Both the position numbers and the translations under genes were made by a program. From Collinsella sp. AM34-10 (GTDB taxonomy: Bacteria > Actinomycetota > Coriobacteriia > Coriobacteriales > Coriobacteriaceae): a DNA stretch of 64,000 nt. Below are positions 1 to 9,571 of the stretch, piece after piece. The stretch covers positions 372,001-436,000 of the forward strand of contig NZ_QSIL01000001.1 of the NCBI RefSeq assembly GCF_003469185.1. The letters run 5' to 3'. Numbering within the stretch: the stretch's first letter is position 1; each line of letters begins with the position of its first letter. Below the pieces are notes generated by a model that was not told the DNA's origin, made no database searches, and saw only the letters and a list, made by a program, of their open reading frames with translations.

Positions 1-1417
1 GCCGAATTATTAAATTAATACTTTTGCATAGCCCGATTGCGGCAAGCGGCGTGGCAGCTATCGCGAGCGCTCCATCTAGTCTGACAATTCCTGAGTACCA
101 GAAGCCGCAGATAAGCTGACGAAGCGGGTGGTTCAGTGTCATGCATACGAACGCTAGAATGGCAACTAATATATATGATAGAGACATCCATCGATATCTA
201 GTGCTTGCGAAGGCAATGACAAATCCAATGCCCACTAATAGTCCAAGTATGGGTTGCGCATTGACGGGCTGTCCGAATTTTAATAGAAGAATGTTCTGAA
301 TGGCTTCTACTGGTGTTGCGATTGGCTCTCTATATACGCTGACGATAGGCTGGATAAATGGTAGGGAATATACTAATAGCCAGAGGCCGATAATTAGTCC
401 AAGTACTAGAGCCGAGGCTAAAAGGCGTAAGTCGATTCTTTCGGAATGGTGCCCCGCTGTTTTCCACGAAAACTGGATGATTAATGGGATGCAAATTACG
501 CCGGCAGAGAAAACCGCATTAGTCTGTGACCCTACAAGAGCAATGAATGATATAAACAATATAATTATCGCGCTTGGTGCGGAAGACAGTGTATTTGCTT
601 TTGACTTTTCGATTGACCCTTTGTTTGAAAGGTAAATGCTTGTAATTAATTGATAGAACGTAAAGAGAAACCCTGGTAATAGCGCGTTTGATAGTAAATT
701 AGAATCAAATTGTCCCACAATTAAAAAAGCCCAAGGAAAATAGGAAAATAGACTACATGTAACTCCGCCTGCAAAAATGAGACCCTGCTCGTTTTTAAAA
801 ACGGAAGAAAGAAAAAGCCATGTTGAAAGGGGGTACACAAATGCGCAGATAATGAAATTAATCGCATTGTGTGCAACGATGATATTCGTTTTTGATAGTC
901 CTCCTGCAACGGCAGTAATGATGTGCCAAGCAGCGGGATAGAATATGCCTTCTCCTGCGTTCATTAAGTCTGGGTATTCAGAGGCATGTAGAATCGAATA
1001 CCTGCCCGAATCGAGCATGGCATTTGCGCACGACAAATGGAAAGTTGTATCGGTCTGCACCGAATAAGATGCCGGCCCGTCTATATTTCGAAGGAATATT
1101 AAGACCGTCAGGGCTGTACCCACAAGTACATAAGTTGATAGAGTTAAATACTGGCGGGCATTCAGTGCCGATCTTTTTCTTCTAAATAGCATGAATAGCG
1201 TGAGACTAAGCAATAAAACTAGCAAATAAATATGGAGCGCAGACATGCTAATTGGATATGCAATTAAACCCACAACTATGAATAGTGCAACAGATGCTGC
1301 CGGCGAGAAAGCGATTGCTTGTAAAGGGTTACTAAATAAGGTTCTTCCGATGAAGTAGCCCGGAACAATTATTGTTAAAATGCCGCAAAGAAAAGCAGCT
1401 ATAAAAGATGCCCACAT
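1..1417 (-). CDS. DUF6541-like multi-pass membrane protein, C-terminus cut off by window edge
   Basis: An open frame runs from ATG at 1417 down to base 1 without a stop, giving at least 472 codons; the 3' end lies outside the window. The translation starts MWASFIAAFLCGILTIIVPG and is made of successive hydrophobic helices. A segment reading GIFYPAAWHIITAV matches the FYPLGWHIPSA segment of the next gene, so the two are paralogues. That loop is typical of DUF6541-type proteins in actinobacterial exopolysaccharide loci, which have a GT-C-like multi-helix layout. A role in transferring or modifying a lipid-linked glycan at the membrane is inference only. The SD is weak (AAAGGG about 12 nt upstream). 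Codon use is AT-rich, as in the neighbouring glycan genes. Confidence 0.75.
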   Translation of the reverse strand, partial: MWASFIAAFLCGILTIIVPGYFIGRTLFSNPLQAIAFSPAASVALFIVVGLIAYPISMSALHIYLLVLLLSLTLFMLFRRKRSALNARQYLTLSTYVLVGTALTVLIFLRNIDGPASYSVQTDTTFHLSCANAMLDSGRYSILHASEYPDLMNAGEGIFYPAAWHIITAVAGGLSKTNIIVAHNAINFIICAFVYPLSTWLFLSSVFKNEQGLIFAGGVTCSLFSYFPWAFLIVGQFDSNLLSNALLPGFLFTFYQLITSIYLSNKGSIEKSKANTLSSAPSAIIILFISFIALVGSQTNAVFSAGVICIPLIIQFSWKTAGHHSERIDLRLLASALVLGLIIGLWLLVYSLPFIQPIVSVYREPIATPVEAIQNILLLKFGQPVNAQPILGLLVGIGFVIAFASTRYRWMSLSYILVAILAFVCMTLNHPLRQLICGFWYSGIVRLDGALAIAATPLAAIGLCKSINLIIR

Positions 1418-1511
1418 GAGTACGGTCTGCCCTTTCGGCTGTATAGTGCTTGTAGCCTTTTGAATCGATCGGTATCAATCTTTTCGTTGTAACGTCTTAT
1501 GGCGTGCTTTG

Positions 1512-3542
1512 CTAATTAATGATTTTATATAGTGCCATATCCCCTGTTTGCAAGATCAATTCGAAACCTGGCGTTGCTTCGCTAATCGAGAGAATTCCCG
1601 TCCAACGTGACTGCTCAAAAGCCGGATACCATGCTTTCATGGTCCCCTCATCTTCTTCAAGACTGAGCACATACTGAACGTCCTTGTCGCGGACGTTTTT
1701 CTTTGTTGAACTTGAACTCACGTAGTTGCTAAGGTTAGACCGAAGATTAATGGCCCAGCTGCTTGTGGTTAATTCGGTATAGTTTTCATCGTTACAGAAT
1801 AGTAGATTAAGGTTAGCGATGCCTTTTGCAAAGCAGCTTCCATCGTATGGGGTGTTAGCGATTACGGCATTCGGACCAGTGATCGTAGCGACCTTATTCA
1901 AGAATTTAATTTTGGACTCAGTTAGAATTGCTCCCTCATCAACCCTTGTAAATCCCCTCATGTTTGCGGTCATGGTCGAATAAGGAGTGGTAATTTCCGT
2001 GACACCTCGGATGGCAAAAGAAGGCAGGGCAAATACGATAAAGAGCGCGAGGACTGCGGCAATGGCAACGATGCAGGACTTGCTTGGCATATCAAGGCGA
2101 TCGGCGATTGCTTTGACTGTCCCTAAAAGTAAGGTGAATCCAGAATACGCTACGGGGATGCAGCAGAAGGCCAGCATTGCTGCAACTCTGTAAGGGTCGG
2201 TGTACCAAAACCCAGTCAGCACATGTTTGATAACGTTATCGCCAAAAGCTGCTGCAACAACATACAAAACTACTGCCAATGAGCATGAAATAACGGGCCA
2301 ATATAGTTTTTTGCGAAGTAAGTGTAGGGCTCCTGCCGCGCATAACAATGCTATAAAAATACTTGCTGGCTGAATGGGGTAAGCAGTTAATAGGCAGTCG
2401 ACCATCGCTTGCCAAATCGTGCTTATCGGGCTCCAGTAGTAAGATACTACGCCCTGAAAAGGTGGAAGTTTATATAAAGCAATCCATATCAATGAGATAG
2501 AAAGGGTTGCAATGGAGCCGACAATTAATCTTGCCTTTTTTATTCCGATCCTATTTGCAAACTTCGTTTCACAGCCATGCTTTGAGCAGATCCATACAGT
2601 ATATGGAATAAGTAATACGGCACACACGAAAATGCCGTTGGGCTGCGTGACGCTTATACCGCCACAGCATAGAATAAAACTGACGATTTTGGTTGGCCTA
2701 TAAGCGCTTGAATCAGTTGTTGCATCGATAAATAAGGCGGCTGCAGCCGGGACAAGACACATTGTAGCAAGATTGGGAAATAGAGGCCATACTGCGAGCA
2801 ATACCCAGGGTGATGCCGGTAAAACCAGAGATACGATGGCCCCGGTGGCGACGCGCAGCTTGGATTCATTTGGAAATACTTGGCTGATTAAGTAATAAGA
2901 TCCCAGAGGCAGTGAAATGCCGATAAGAGCGAAATTAACTACATTTGTCCCAATTCCTATGCTAGTCGATGCCAGTGCGCAGGTTATAGCAGACGGAATA
3001 TGCCATCCAAGGGGATAAAATCCTCCTGTCTGGGATAAATAGGGGTTGAGCGATTGGGAAACGCCTATTCCATACATTGACACGTTTAGCGTCGACCAAT
3101 CCGTTGAGTTGAGAAGGCTGCGTATGTAGGCATAGTGACGAATGTTGTCTTCGGATTGCGTTAGATGGGACCAGTCTGCCAAGGAGTGTGAAAAGAACCA
3201 ATAGGCAAAGACGAAGCCGGTTCCTATGCAAATTAGTAGGGGTAAGAAATCCTGTCCATTAGGCTTGGCTATTGAAGGATTTGACTTCCTAGTTTTTGAA
3301 ACAATCAGGAAGAATAGAGAGATGCCAATTGAAAGCAAAACTGTGAAAGTAAATATGCTAATCGCTGAGATGGCAATATGTAATTTCGAACACAAGATGC
3401 CGACTAACACATATGCAAAAATACTCGTTGGGGGCGCCGCTGCGGCAGTCGCTGCTGGGTTGTCAAAGCGGTTGTTCCAAATAATGCAGCCAGGAAGGTA
3501 GAGGACTGCAAGCGCTATGAGGAACGCTGTTAGAGGAAACAA
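1512..3542 (-). CDS. DUF6541-like multi-pass membrane protein
   Basis: This encodes 676 aa with about 14 hydrophobic segments starting at residue 1, followed by a soluble C-terminal part from about residue 540. The start is TTG, chosen because AAAGGAG lies 7 nt upstream and no ATG is better placed. The extracytoplasmic loop with FYPLGWHIPSA is shared with the truncated gene downstream (1-1417), so the locus holds a tandem duplicate pair about 95 bp apart. The family is seen in actinobacterial surface polysaccharide clusters, but to my knowledge no reaction is assigned; a GT-C-like glycosyltransferase is the best guess. The gene is divergent from the glycosyltransferase at 3646. Confidence 0.8.
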   Translation of the reverse strand: MFPLTAFLIALAVLYLPGCIIWNNRFDNPAATAAAAPPTSIFAYVLVGILCSKLHIAISAISIFTFTVLLSIGISLFFLIVSKTRKSNPSIAKPNGQDFLPLLICIGTGFVFAYWFFSHSLADWSHLTQSEDNIRHYAYIRSLLNSTDWSTLNVSMYGIGVSQSLNPYLSQTGGFYPLGWHIPSAITCALASTSIGIGTNVVNFALIGISLPLGSYYLISQVFPNESKLRVATGAIVSLVLPASPWVLLAVWPLFPNLATMCLVPAAAALFIDATTDSSAYRPTKIVSFILCCGGISVTQPNGIFVCAVLLIPYTVWICSKHGCETKFANRIGIKKARLIVGSIATLSISLIWIALYKLPPFQGVVSYYWSPISTIWQAMVDCLLTAYPIQPASIFIALLCAAGALHLLRKKLYWPVISCSLAVVLYVVAAAFGDNVIKHVLTGFWYTDPYRVAAMLAFCCIPVAYSGFTLLLGTVKAIADRLDMPSKSCIVAIAAVLALFIVFALPSFAIRGVTEITTPYSTMTANMRGFTRVDEGAILTESKIKFLNKVATITGPNAVIANTPYDGSCFAKGIANLNLLFCNDENYTELTTSSWAINLRSNLSNYVSSSSTKKNVRDKDVQYVLSLEEDEGTMKAWYPAFEQSRWTGILSISEATPGFELILQTGDMALYKIIN

Positions 3543-3645
3543 AGGGATTCTCCTTTACGGGCTTCTCGGGCAATGAGTTTTATCTAATTATACGAAGTGG
3601 ATGATAGTATTAGACCCGTAGTATTCGTTACGTTAACGGTGGGCT

Positions 3646-6387
3646 ATGTTGAAAAATCCTAAAGTTTCGATTTTGGTGCCGATATGCAATGTTGAGCGCT
3701 ACTTGCGCGAGTGCCTTAATAGTCTGGTAAATCAGACGCTTCGCGAAATTGAAATCATCTGCATCAATGACGGATCAACCGATTCATCCTTGTCGATTAT
3801 TCGCGAATACGAGCGACGGGATGAGCGTATCGTTGTAATTGATAAGCCCAATAGTGGGTACGGCGATTCGATGAACAAAGGCATTGAACTTGCTCGGGGC
3901 GAGTATATCGGAATTGTTGAGTCCGACGACTTTGCTTCCCTCAATATGTTCGAAACGCTTTATAAAGAAGCGGCTAAAAATGATCTCGATGTCGTCCGTT
4001 CAAATTACTATGCCCATCGTACGGGGGAGGATTCGTCGTGCGATTATCTGGTCGAAAATCTTGCTGCCTGCGGTTCGTACGACAAGGTCTTTCATCCGAT
4101 CGATAATCCGCGCGTCTTTATGTGCCAGCCTGCAATTTGGACAAGCATTTATAAAAAATCGATGATCGATAAGGAAGAAGTGCGTTTCCTGCCCACGCCA
4201 GGGGCTTCGTTCCAGGATACGGCTTTCTATTTTAAGGCATTTTATGCAGCAAACAGAGTCAAGCTGCTTAAAGATGGATACCTCCATTATCGAATCGATA
4301 ACGCCAGCTCTTCTGTAAAGAATCAGAATAAACTCTTTTGCGTGTGTGATGAATACGCTGAGGTTTGGGATTACGCCAAACGAGACCACGATAAATTTCA
4401 GATTATTAAGTACTGGATTCCCCGTCAACAATACGAGGGCTATCTCTGGAATCTAAATCGTCTTGCTCCTGAGCTGCAACAACGTTTTTATCCAAGATAT
4501 GTCGAGGAATTTAGTAAGATTAAAGCAGCGGGGCTAATTGATTCCGATCGATTCGACTCGCGTACCTTGGCTCGCTTAAATAGAATGACCAATAATTCTG
4601 AGGCTTATTTCTTGGAACAATATGGGTCCACTGAGCCTAGGCGATCAATCTTAGTTTGCTGCAACGCGCTTTCGGTTACGGACGCAAAAACGTCCGTGCG
4701 TGCTTTGCTCGATAAGTTATCAGATGATGACGAGGTATTTGTTGTCTCACCTGATTCTGATTCCCTTGTATTTGAGCTTAAAAATGAATTTGAAGGAATG
4801 GGCAGACTTCGCAGCGACGCTGACGTTCTTCAGCATCGCCTTCTGGGTCATTGTGATGCGGGCGCATGCCGTACTGAGAACATTTCTATTGTTGCCCTTG
4901 CTGCGAGAGACGCCAATTTTGACGATCTTGCTGCTACTGCTGATGGCGAAGATGTTTATTCGACTGATGGTAAGAACTATGCCCTTCGAGACGTTGAGCT
5001 GCGGGTCGAGGGTTCTTCTACGCTTGTAACGGCTGCATTGTGTGCAATTGCGAAGCTTGATCTAAATCAAATTAAGCAGTTCCCGGCTAATTGGGCGACT
5101 TTGCTTTGTTCTCCTTGTGCGCCTGAAATCGGGGCTGGGGCTTTCGACATTGCCATAGATGATGCAAAAGAAATGGCATGCTGCTTGTTTGGCATGTCTG
5201 AGCCCTATGAAAAGGTACGGTTGCTTTACGGTCAGCTTCTCTCCGTGTGGTCTTCGGTCCGCAAGGGGTATTCGGCTCTCGATTGGGACCTGGCCTGCCG
5301 TTTGCGCGAACAATACTACTCTATGGCAAGCGTTGATGCGCTGTTTGCTCCTCATGCCTATTCGGATAATTCGCCGTTCTTGTCCGTAGTCGTTCCCGTA
5401 TACAATGTTAGTAACTATCTTGAAGAGTGTCTGGATTCCGTGCTTCAACAGTCTTTTAAAGATTTCGAAGTGTTGCTTGTTAACGATGGCTCAACCGATG
5501 GCTCTTTGGACCTGCTGGAAGAGGTCGCATCTCGTGATTCGCGTGTTTGCGTCTTGAGTCAGTTTAATTGCGGCGCTGGATCTGCCCGTAATAGAGCCAT
5601 TGAGCTTGCTAGGGGTAAGCGTCTAATTTTCATTGACCCGGATGACAAATTTGCCACCGAGCATGTGTTTTCCGATTTGATCGATGCCATGGATAGGTCG
5701 GGGGCTTTAATTTGTGGCGGCTCTCTTTCATTGCTAAAGCCGTCCGGAAAGATTAAGTCTGAGTTTTCATTTGATGAGTCTTTCTATCATGTTTCTTGCG
5801 AGCGCGAAGTGCCTCTCGAGCAGATTTGGACTGACTACGGTTGGATTCGTTTTATGTACGACTCGTCCTTGTTTGTCGACGGTAAGGTTCGTTTCCCTCA
5901 ACTGAATTGGTATGAAGACCCCGTCTTTTTCTTGCGCGCAGTGGAGAAGGCGGGCTGCTGCAAGGTCGTTCCGGTTGACGTGTATCACTATAGGGTCGGC
6001 TACAAAGAGACCGAATGGACTGTTGGTAGGGTCAGAGACATGCTTTGGGGCATGGGTCACAATCTTGCTATTGCTGATGGGCTGAAAATGCGTGAGCTAT
6101 ACGTGACGATTGTCAATCGCTTTAACCGCGACTACTCAGATGCCATTTTAAAACAGATTAAGGATCCGGGAGTATATGAACAGCTCGTTGCTATTCAAGC
6201 CTCCATCAACCATGGGTTGATAAAGGAGTGCTCTGCATACGATGAGCCCTATTATTATCTGCTGCCTTTATACGGCGATCGAAAGAAGCGAGTGGTCGCT
6301 GTTGAGAGGCTTGCCCATAGAATTGCTGAGTCCAAGGCGTATGTCTCTGCTCAACGTCTTATTTATAAGTTGACTGGACGCGGTTAA
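3646..6387 (+). CDS. Tandem-domain family 2 glycosyltransferase with an unassigned central region
   Basis: The 913-aa protein carries two GT-A family 2 domains. Domain 1 covers residues 6-110, with VSILVPICNVERYL, NDGSTDSS and an ESDD metal-binding motif at 92-95. Domain 2 starts near residue 577, with LSVVVPVYNVSNYLEECL, NDGSTDGS and DPDD at 664-667. Both DXD-type motifs are intact, so both domains may be active and could add two different sugars or alternate linkages. Residues about 325-575 match no domain I recognise. There is no signal peptide or membrane helix, so it should work at the cytoplasmic face. The start is ATG with GGTGGGCT just before it. LicD follows directly, probably in one transcript. 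Confidence 0.9.
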   Translation: MLKNPKVSILVPICNVERYLRECLNSLVNQTLREIEIICINDGSTDSSLSIIREYERRDERIVVIDKPNSGYGDSMNKGIELARGEYIGIVESDDFASLNMFETLYKEAAKNDLDVVRSNYYAHRTGEDSSCDYLVENLAACGSYDKVFHPIDNPRVFMCQPAIWTSIYKKSMIDKEEVRFLPTPGASFQDTAFYFKAFYAANRVKLLKDGYLHYRIDNASSSVKNQNKLFCVCDEYAEVWDYAKRDHDKFQIIKYWIPRQQYEGYLWNLNRLAPELQQRFYPRYVEEFSKIKAAGLIDSDRFDSRTLARLNRMTNNSEAYFLEQYGSTEPRRSILVCCNALSVTDAKTSVRALLDKLSDDDEVFVVSPDSDSLVFELKNEFEGMGRLRSDADVLQHRLLGHCDAGACRTENISIVALAARDANFDDLAATADGEDVYSTDGKNYALRDVELRVEGSSTLVTAALCAIAKLDLNQIKQFPANWATLLCSPCAPEIGAGAFDIAIDDAKEMACCLFGMSEPYEKVRLLYGQLLSVWSSVRKGYSALDWDLACRLREQYYSMASVDALFAPHAYSDNSPFLSVVVPVYNVSNYLEECLDSVLQQSFKDFEVLLVNDGSTDGSLDLLEEVASRDSRVCVLSQFNCGAGSARNRAIELARGKRLIFIDPDDKFATEHVFSDLIDAMDRSGALICGGSLSLLKPSGKIKSEFSFDESFYHVSCEREVPLEQIWTDYGWIRFMYDSSLFVDGKVRFPQLNWYEDPVFFLRAVEKAGCCKVVPVDVYHYRVGYKETEWTVGRVRDMLWGMGHNLAIADGLKMRELYVTIVNRFNRDYSDAILKQIKDPGVYEQLVAIQASINHGLIKECSAYDEPYYYLLPLYGDRKKRVVAVERLAHRIAESKAYVSAQRLIYKLTGRG

Positions 6388-6433
6388 TTAACTCTACTTC
6401 CGATTGCTAATTGTTAATGAGGTTGTTTTAGAC

Positions 6434-7525
6434 ATGAAGAATTTTGTAAAGAAACTACTGCCTGTTTCTTTATCGCGCTTCGCATTGCTTTCGAAGGACG
6501 TTGAAGACATTAAGGCAAACATGCTATCGGCTTCTGAGGCACGCGGAATTCACGATGAGCTGCATTGGGATGTAAGTGTCCAGCTTCTGAATGAGGTTAA
6601 AGCTCTGAGGGACGATTTTAAATCCCACGACGAGAAGGCCATGCTCTTTGCATGGGAAGAATATCGCAAGGAGGGGGAGGCGCTGATTGATGCCAAAAAG
6701 CGCTTCTTTAAATCGCTTCCTGCTGCCACGGGCAGCTTGAGGCTGCTTCAGCTTGGATCGGCTAAGTTGCTGGCTGACTTTGACTCCCTGTGTAGGGATA
6801 ATGACATCCCATATTTCGCTACCTGTGGAACTTTGCTTGGGGCGGCGCGCCATAGTGGTTTTATTCCTTGGGATGACGACATCGATCTTGGAATGCTGCG
6901 TGAGGATATCGAGCGTTTGATAGGCCTGGTCCAATCTAACGACCGATTCCGCGTCTCAGTTGCTTTTGATGGATTTGTCCAGTGCCGTCAGGTGAGATTC
7001 CAATACGCGGACGAATCTATCCCTTTATTCTTGGACATTTTTATTTTTGACTGGGCGTCAACCGACAATGTTGAGATCTACGACCAACAACTTCAAATTC
7101 GTGAGGCAATGGTCGAACGCATGCGCAATGACTCTTGTCTTTCGTCTTGGATCGATAAGTCGTGCGTTCCTGCCACTGACCCCAATATGGGCATCGTTGA
7201 TTCTTTATTTTCGAATGCGATAAATGAGGAAAAGACAGCTGGTTTTGTGTGTGATAGGAACGACGCAAAGGCAGTTATCTGGTCAATCGACAACACCGTT
7301 GGTGTTGACAATTTCCATTGGGTTTCGCCGCTAGACGAGATATTCCCTCTTATCGACCTTGAGTTTGAGGGAATGCAAATCAAGGCGCCCTGCAAGTATA
7401 TAGAATTGCTAACGAAGCATTATGGCGACCCTTTTAACCTTCCAAATGATATTGCTTCCCATTTTAAACATACTGATGTTGCTGATGGCGCTACCGCCGG
7501 CGCGCTTCGCCAGCTGCTTGGCTAG
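6434..7525 (+). CDS. LicD family phosphotransferase
   Basis: LicD proteins transfer phosphocholine, ribitol phosphate or similar groups from CDP-linked donors to cell-surface glycans. The core motif is clear: CGTLLGAARHSGFIPWDDD, with the DDDID acidic cluster near residues 147-151. The 363-aa protein has an N-terminal helical stretch of about 95 residues before the catalytic region. I chose ATG at 6434, which has a TGAGG motif 11-12 nt upstream; an in-frame TTG at 6404 has no SD. The cytidylyltransferase gene 117 bp downstream could make its CDP-activated donor. The exact donor and acceptor cannot be read from the sequence. Confidence 0.88.
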   Translation: MKNFVKKLLPVSLSRFALLSKDVEDIKANMLSASEARGIHDELHWDVSVQLLNEVKALRDDFKSHDEKAMLFAWEEYRKEGEALIDAKKRFFKSLPAATGSLRLLQLGSAKLLADFDSLCRDNDIPYFATCGTLLGAARHSGFIPWDDDIDLGMLREDIERLIGLVQSNDRFRVSVAFDGFVQCRQVRFQYADESIPLFLDIFIFDWASTDNVEIYDQQLQIREAMVERMRNDSCLSSWIDKSCVPATDPNMGIVDSLFSNAINEEKTAGFVCDRNDAKAVIWSIDNTVGVDNFHWVSPLDEIFPLIDLEFEGMQIKAPCKYIELLTKHYGDPFNLPNDIASHFKHTDVADGATAGALRQLLG

Positions 7526-7642
7526 CGTATGCACAAGTTGATTTTTGATTGCAATTTCGAGTGGTCCGTTCGTCTCTGTATGCCATTGAACGGCCTTTAA
7601 GTGTTTTGTGACAGCGGTTCGCTTAAGAGAAAGTAGAGCATC

Positions 7643-8365
7643 ATGGCGATTTGTGCAATCGTTATCGCGGGTGGAGTTGGCTCGCGTATGGGGCAGAAGA
7701 TTCCTAAGCAGTTTATTAATGTGGGGGAGAAGCCCGTCATTGTTTATACTCTCGAGGCCTTTCAGAACCATCCGCTTGTGGATTCGATTGAGGTAGTTTG
7801 CCTAGATGGCTGGGAACAGGTTCTTGTCGCGTATGCGAAACAATATAAGATCGATAAGTTAAAGTGGATCGTTAAAGGCGGAACTTCGGGCCAAGAGTCT
7901 ATTCGTAACGGCGTGTACAATCTCGAGGGAAAACTCTCTGAGGATGATATTTGCATCGTGCACGACGGTGTGCGGCCGATGCTCGATCCCGAGGTTATTA
8001 CTGACGTCATTCGTGTGGCGCAGAGTCACGGGAATGCCGTGACAAGTATGCCTTATAACGAGCAGATTTTTATCATTGATGAGGAGGACCCAACCACCAC
8101 CACGCAGTATATTCCGCGTGAAACGCTCCGTCGTGTTTCAACCCCACAGGCATACCGTTTCGATCTCCTTGACTCCAAGTATCATGAGGCGTTCGAGAAA
8201 GGCGTGGGAATTGACGGGTCTAACTACACGAACACGATGATGGTCCAGCTGGGCGTTAGGCTTAACTTTGCCGCTGGTTCTGACAGGAATATTAAGCTCA
8301 CTACGCCCGAGAACCTTGAATTCTTCCGCGCATGGGCTGCGGAGAAAGAAGCTCGTGATGAATAG
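7643..8365 (+). CDS. IspD/TarI-type cytidylyltransferase (likely CDP-polyol synthesis)
   Basis: This 240-aa nucleotidyltransferase has the family signature AGGVGSRMGQKIPKQF at residues 9-24, and VHDGVRPM and RRVSTPQA further on. It belongs to the superfamily with IspD (CTP plus methylerythritol phosphate) and TarI/Bcs1 (CTP plus ribitol-5-phosphate). The AGG start of the motif and the surroundings (LicD upstream, a sugar-nucleotide type SDR overlapping downstream) favour a CDP-ribitol-like product for the surface glycan. The housekeeping IspD role cannot be excluded, since no other ispD lies in this window. The SD is poor. The stop overlaps the next start. Confidence 0.82.
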   Translation: MAICAIVIAGGVGSRMGQKIPKQFINVGEKPVIVYTLEAFQNHPLVDSIEVVCLDGWEQVLVAYAKQYKIDKLKWIVKGGTSGQESIRNGVYNLEGKLSEDDICIVHDGVRPMLDPEVITDVIRVAQSHGNAVTSMPYNEQIFIIDEEDPTTTTQYIPRETLRRVSTPQAYRFDLLDSKYHEAFEKGVGIDGSNYTNTMMVQLGVRLNFAAGSDRNIKLTTPENLEFFRAWAAEKEARDE

Positions 8366-9425
8366 ATTGGCCTGCACTGAATACGTTGCCGATCTTGATG
8401 CCGTATGCAATCTCGATCTTCCTTGGAATGACCTTAAGGAGAAGACGGTTGTTGTCTCCGGTGCGACCGGAATGATAGGAGCGTTTTTCATTGACGTTCT
8501 GATGCGAAAGAACGAGACGGCTGAATTAGGTTGTAATATATTTGCCTTGGGCCGCAGTATTGAAAAAGCCCGCCTGAGACTTCCGTACTTTGAATCGCGC
8601 CACTTTTCGTTTGAGGAGGCTTCTGTTTCGTCCGCTGGCTATCGTCCGACCTGCTCAGCTGACTTTGTTTTGCACCTAGCGAGCTCCACACATCCCCGTC
8701 AGTACTCGTCTGATCCAATAGGCACTATTCGTGCGAACGTCGACGGGCTCCAGAACCTGCTTGAGTTCTCTGCCGACAGCGGCGCTAGATTACTGTTTGC
8801 TTCGTCTGTTGAGATTTACGGCCAGAATCGCGGTGACGTTGAACGCTTCGATGAGCAATATTGTGGAAATATTGACTGTAATACTTTGCGTGCGTGCTAT
8901 AACGAATCCAAGCGTTTGGGCGAAGCCATGTGTCAGGCATATCGTTCCCAGAGGGACGTTAAGGCCGTAATTGCGCGCATCGCTCGCGTCTACGGTCCGA
9001 CTCTGTTGAATGACGATTCAAAAGCTTTATCCCAGTTTATGCGTCGATCTCTTGCCGGCAAAGACGTTGTGCTCAAAAGCGAAGGGACGCAAAGGTTTTC
9101 CTATTTGCACGTTGCGGATGTTGTGTCTGGCCTACTGTACGTGATGTTGCTCGGTTTAGATGGCGAGGCATACAATCTTGCCGATCCGGAGTCTGATATT
9201 GCTTTGAAGGAGCTTGCCGAGCATGTTGCTAAAAATGGAGGCGTAAATGTTGCCTTCGATTTGCCCGATGCTCGGGAAGCAGCGGGTTATTCTGTAGCTA
9301 CTTTGGCCCTTATGGATGGCTCAAAAGCTCGAGGTCTAGGGTGGAGGGCTCGTTATGATATCGACAATGGTTTGCGGTCGACAATGGAGCAGATGCGCAA
9401 GCTGGATTGGGCGGCGATGATTTAG
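8358..9425 (+). CDS. NAD-dependent epimerase/dehydratase (extended SDR)
   Basis: The 355-aa protein has an N-terminal Rossmann fold with SGATGMIGAFF (GxxGxxG near residues 35-41) and the catalytic YxxxK pair at about Y181 and K185 (YNESK), plus a RIARVYGP segment typical of nucleotide-sugar epimerases and dehydratases. It resembles the UDP-glucuronate decarboxylase or dTDP-glucose dehydratase branch, but the substrate is not evident. The start is ATG at 8358, or GTG at 8355, after GGAG at 8341-8344. The start overlaps the end of the cytidylyltransferase gene, which suggests translational coupling and a common pathway. The longer frame back to 8268 lies inside the upstream gene and is rejected. 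Confidence 0.85.
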   Translation: MNRLACTEYVADLDAVCNLDLPWNDLKEKTVVVSGATGMIGAFFIDVLMRKNETAELGCNIFALGRSIEKARLRLPYFESRHFSFEEASVSSAGYRPTCSADFVLHLASSTHPRQYSSDPIGTIRANVDGLQNLLEFSADSGARLLFASSVEIYGQNRGDVERFDEQYCGNIDCNTLRACYNESKRLGEAMCQAYRSQRDVKAVIARIARVYGPTLLNDDSKALSQFMRRSLAGKDVVLKSEGTQRFSYLHVADVVSGLLYVMLLGLDGEAYNLADPESDIALKELAEHVAKNGGVNVAFDLPDAREAAGYSVATLALMDGSKARGLGWRARYDIDNGLRSTMEQMRKLDWAAMI

Positions 9426-9571
9426 TTGCCTTGGCGACGACTCGTGGGGAGTCTGTGTGCCGAATCATAATGCTGCTAGGCGCGCTAGGCTGATTTAGAC
9501 CTGATCGCGTCCTCTAAAGTTCAGGGTTCGCATGCCGTTCATTGGAGTCATTTTAGATACAGGAATTACGT

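Noticed and set aside
300..635. 111-codon plus-strand frame at the left end
   Set aside because: It lies opposite the truncated DUF6541-like gene, which is continuous, hydrophobic and similar to its neighbour.
7560..7615. Terminator between licD-type gene and cytidylyltransferase gene
   Set aside because: CCGTTC/GAACGG can pair but the loop is long and the T-tract is broken.
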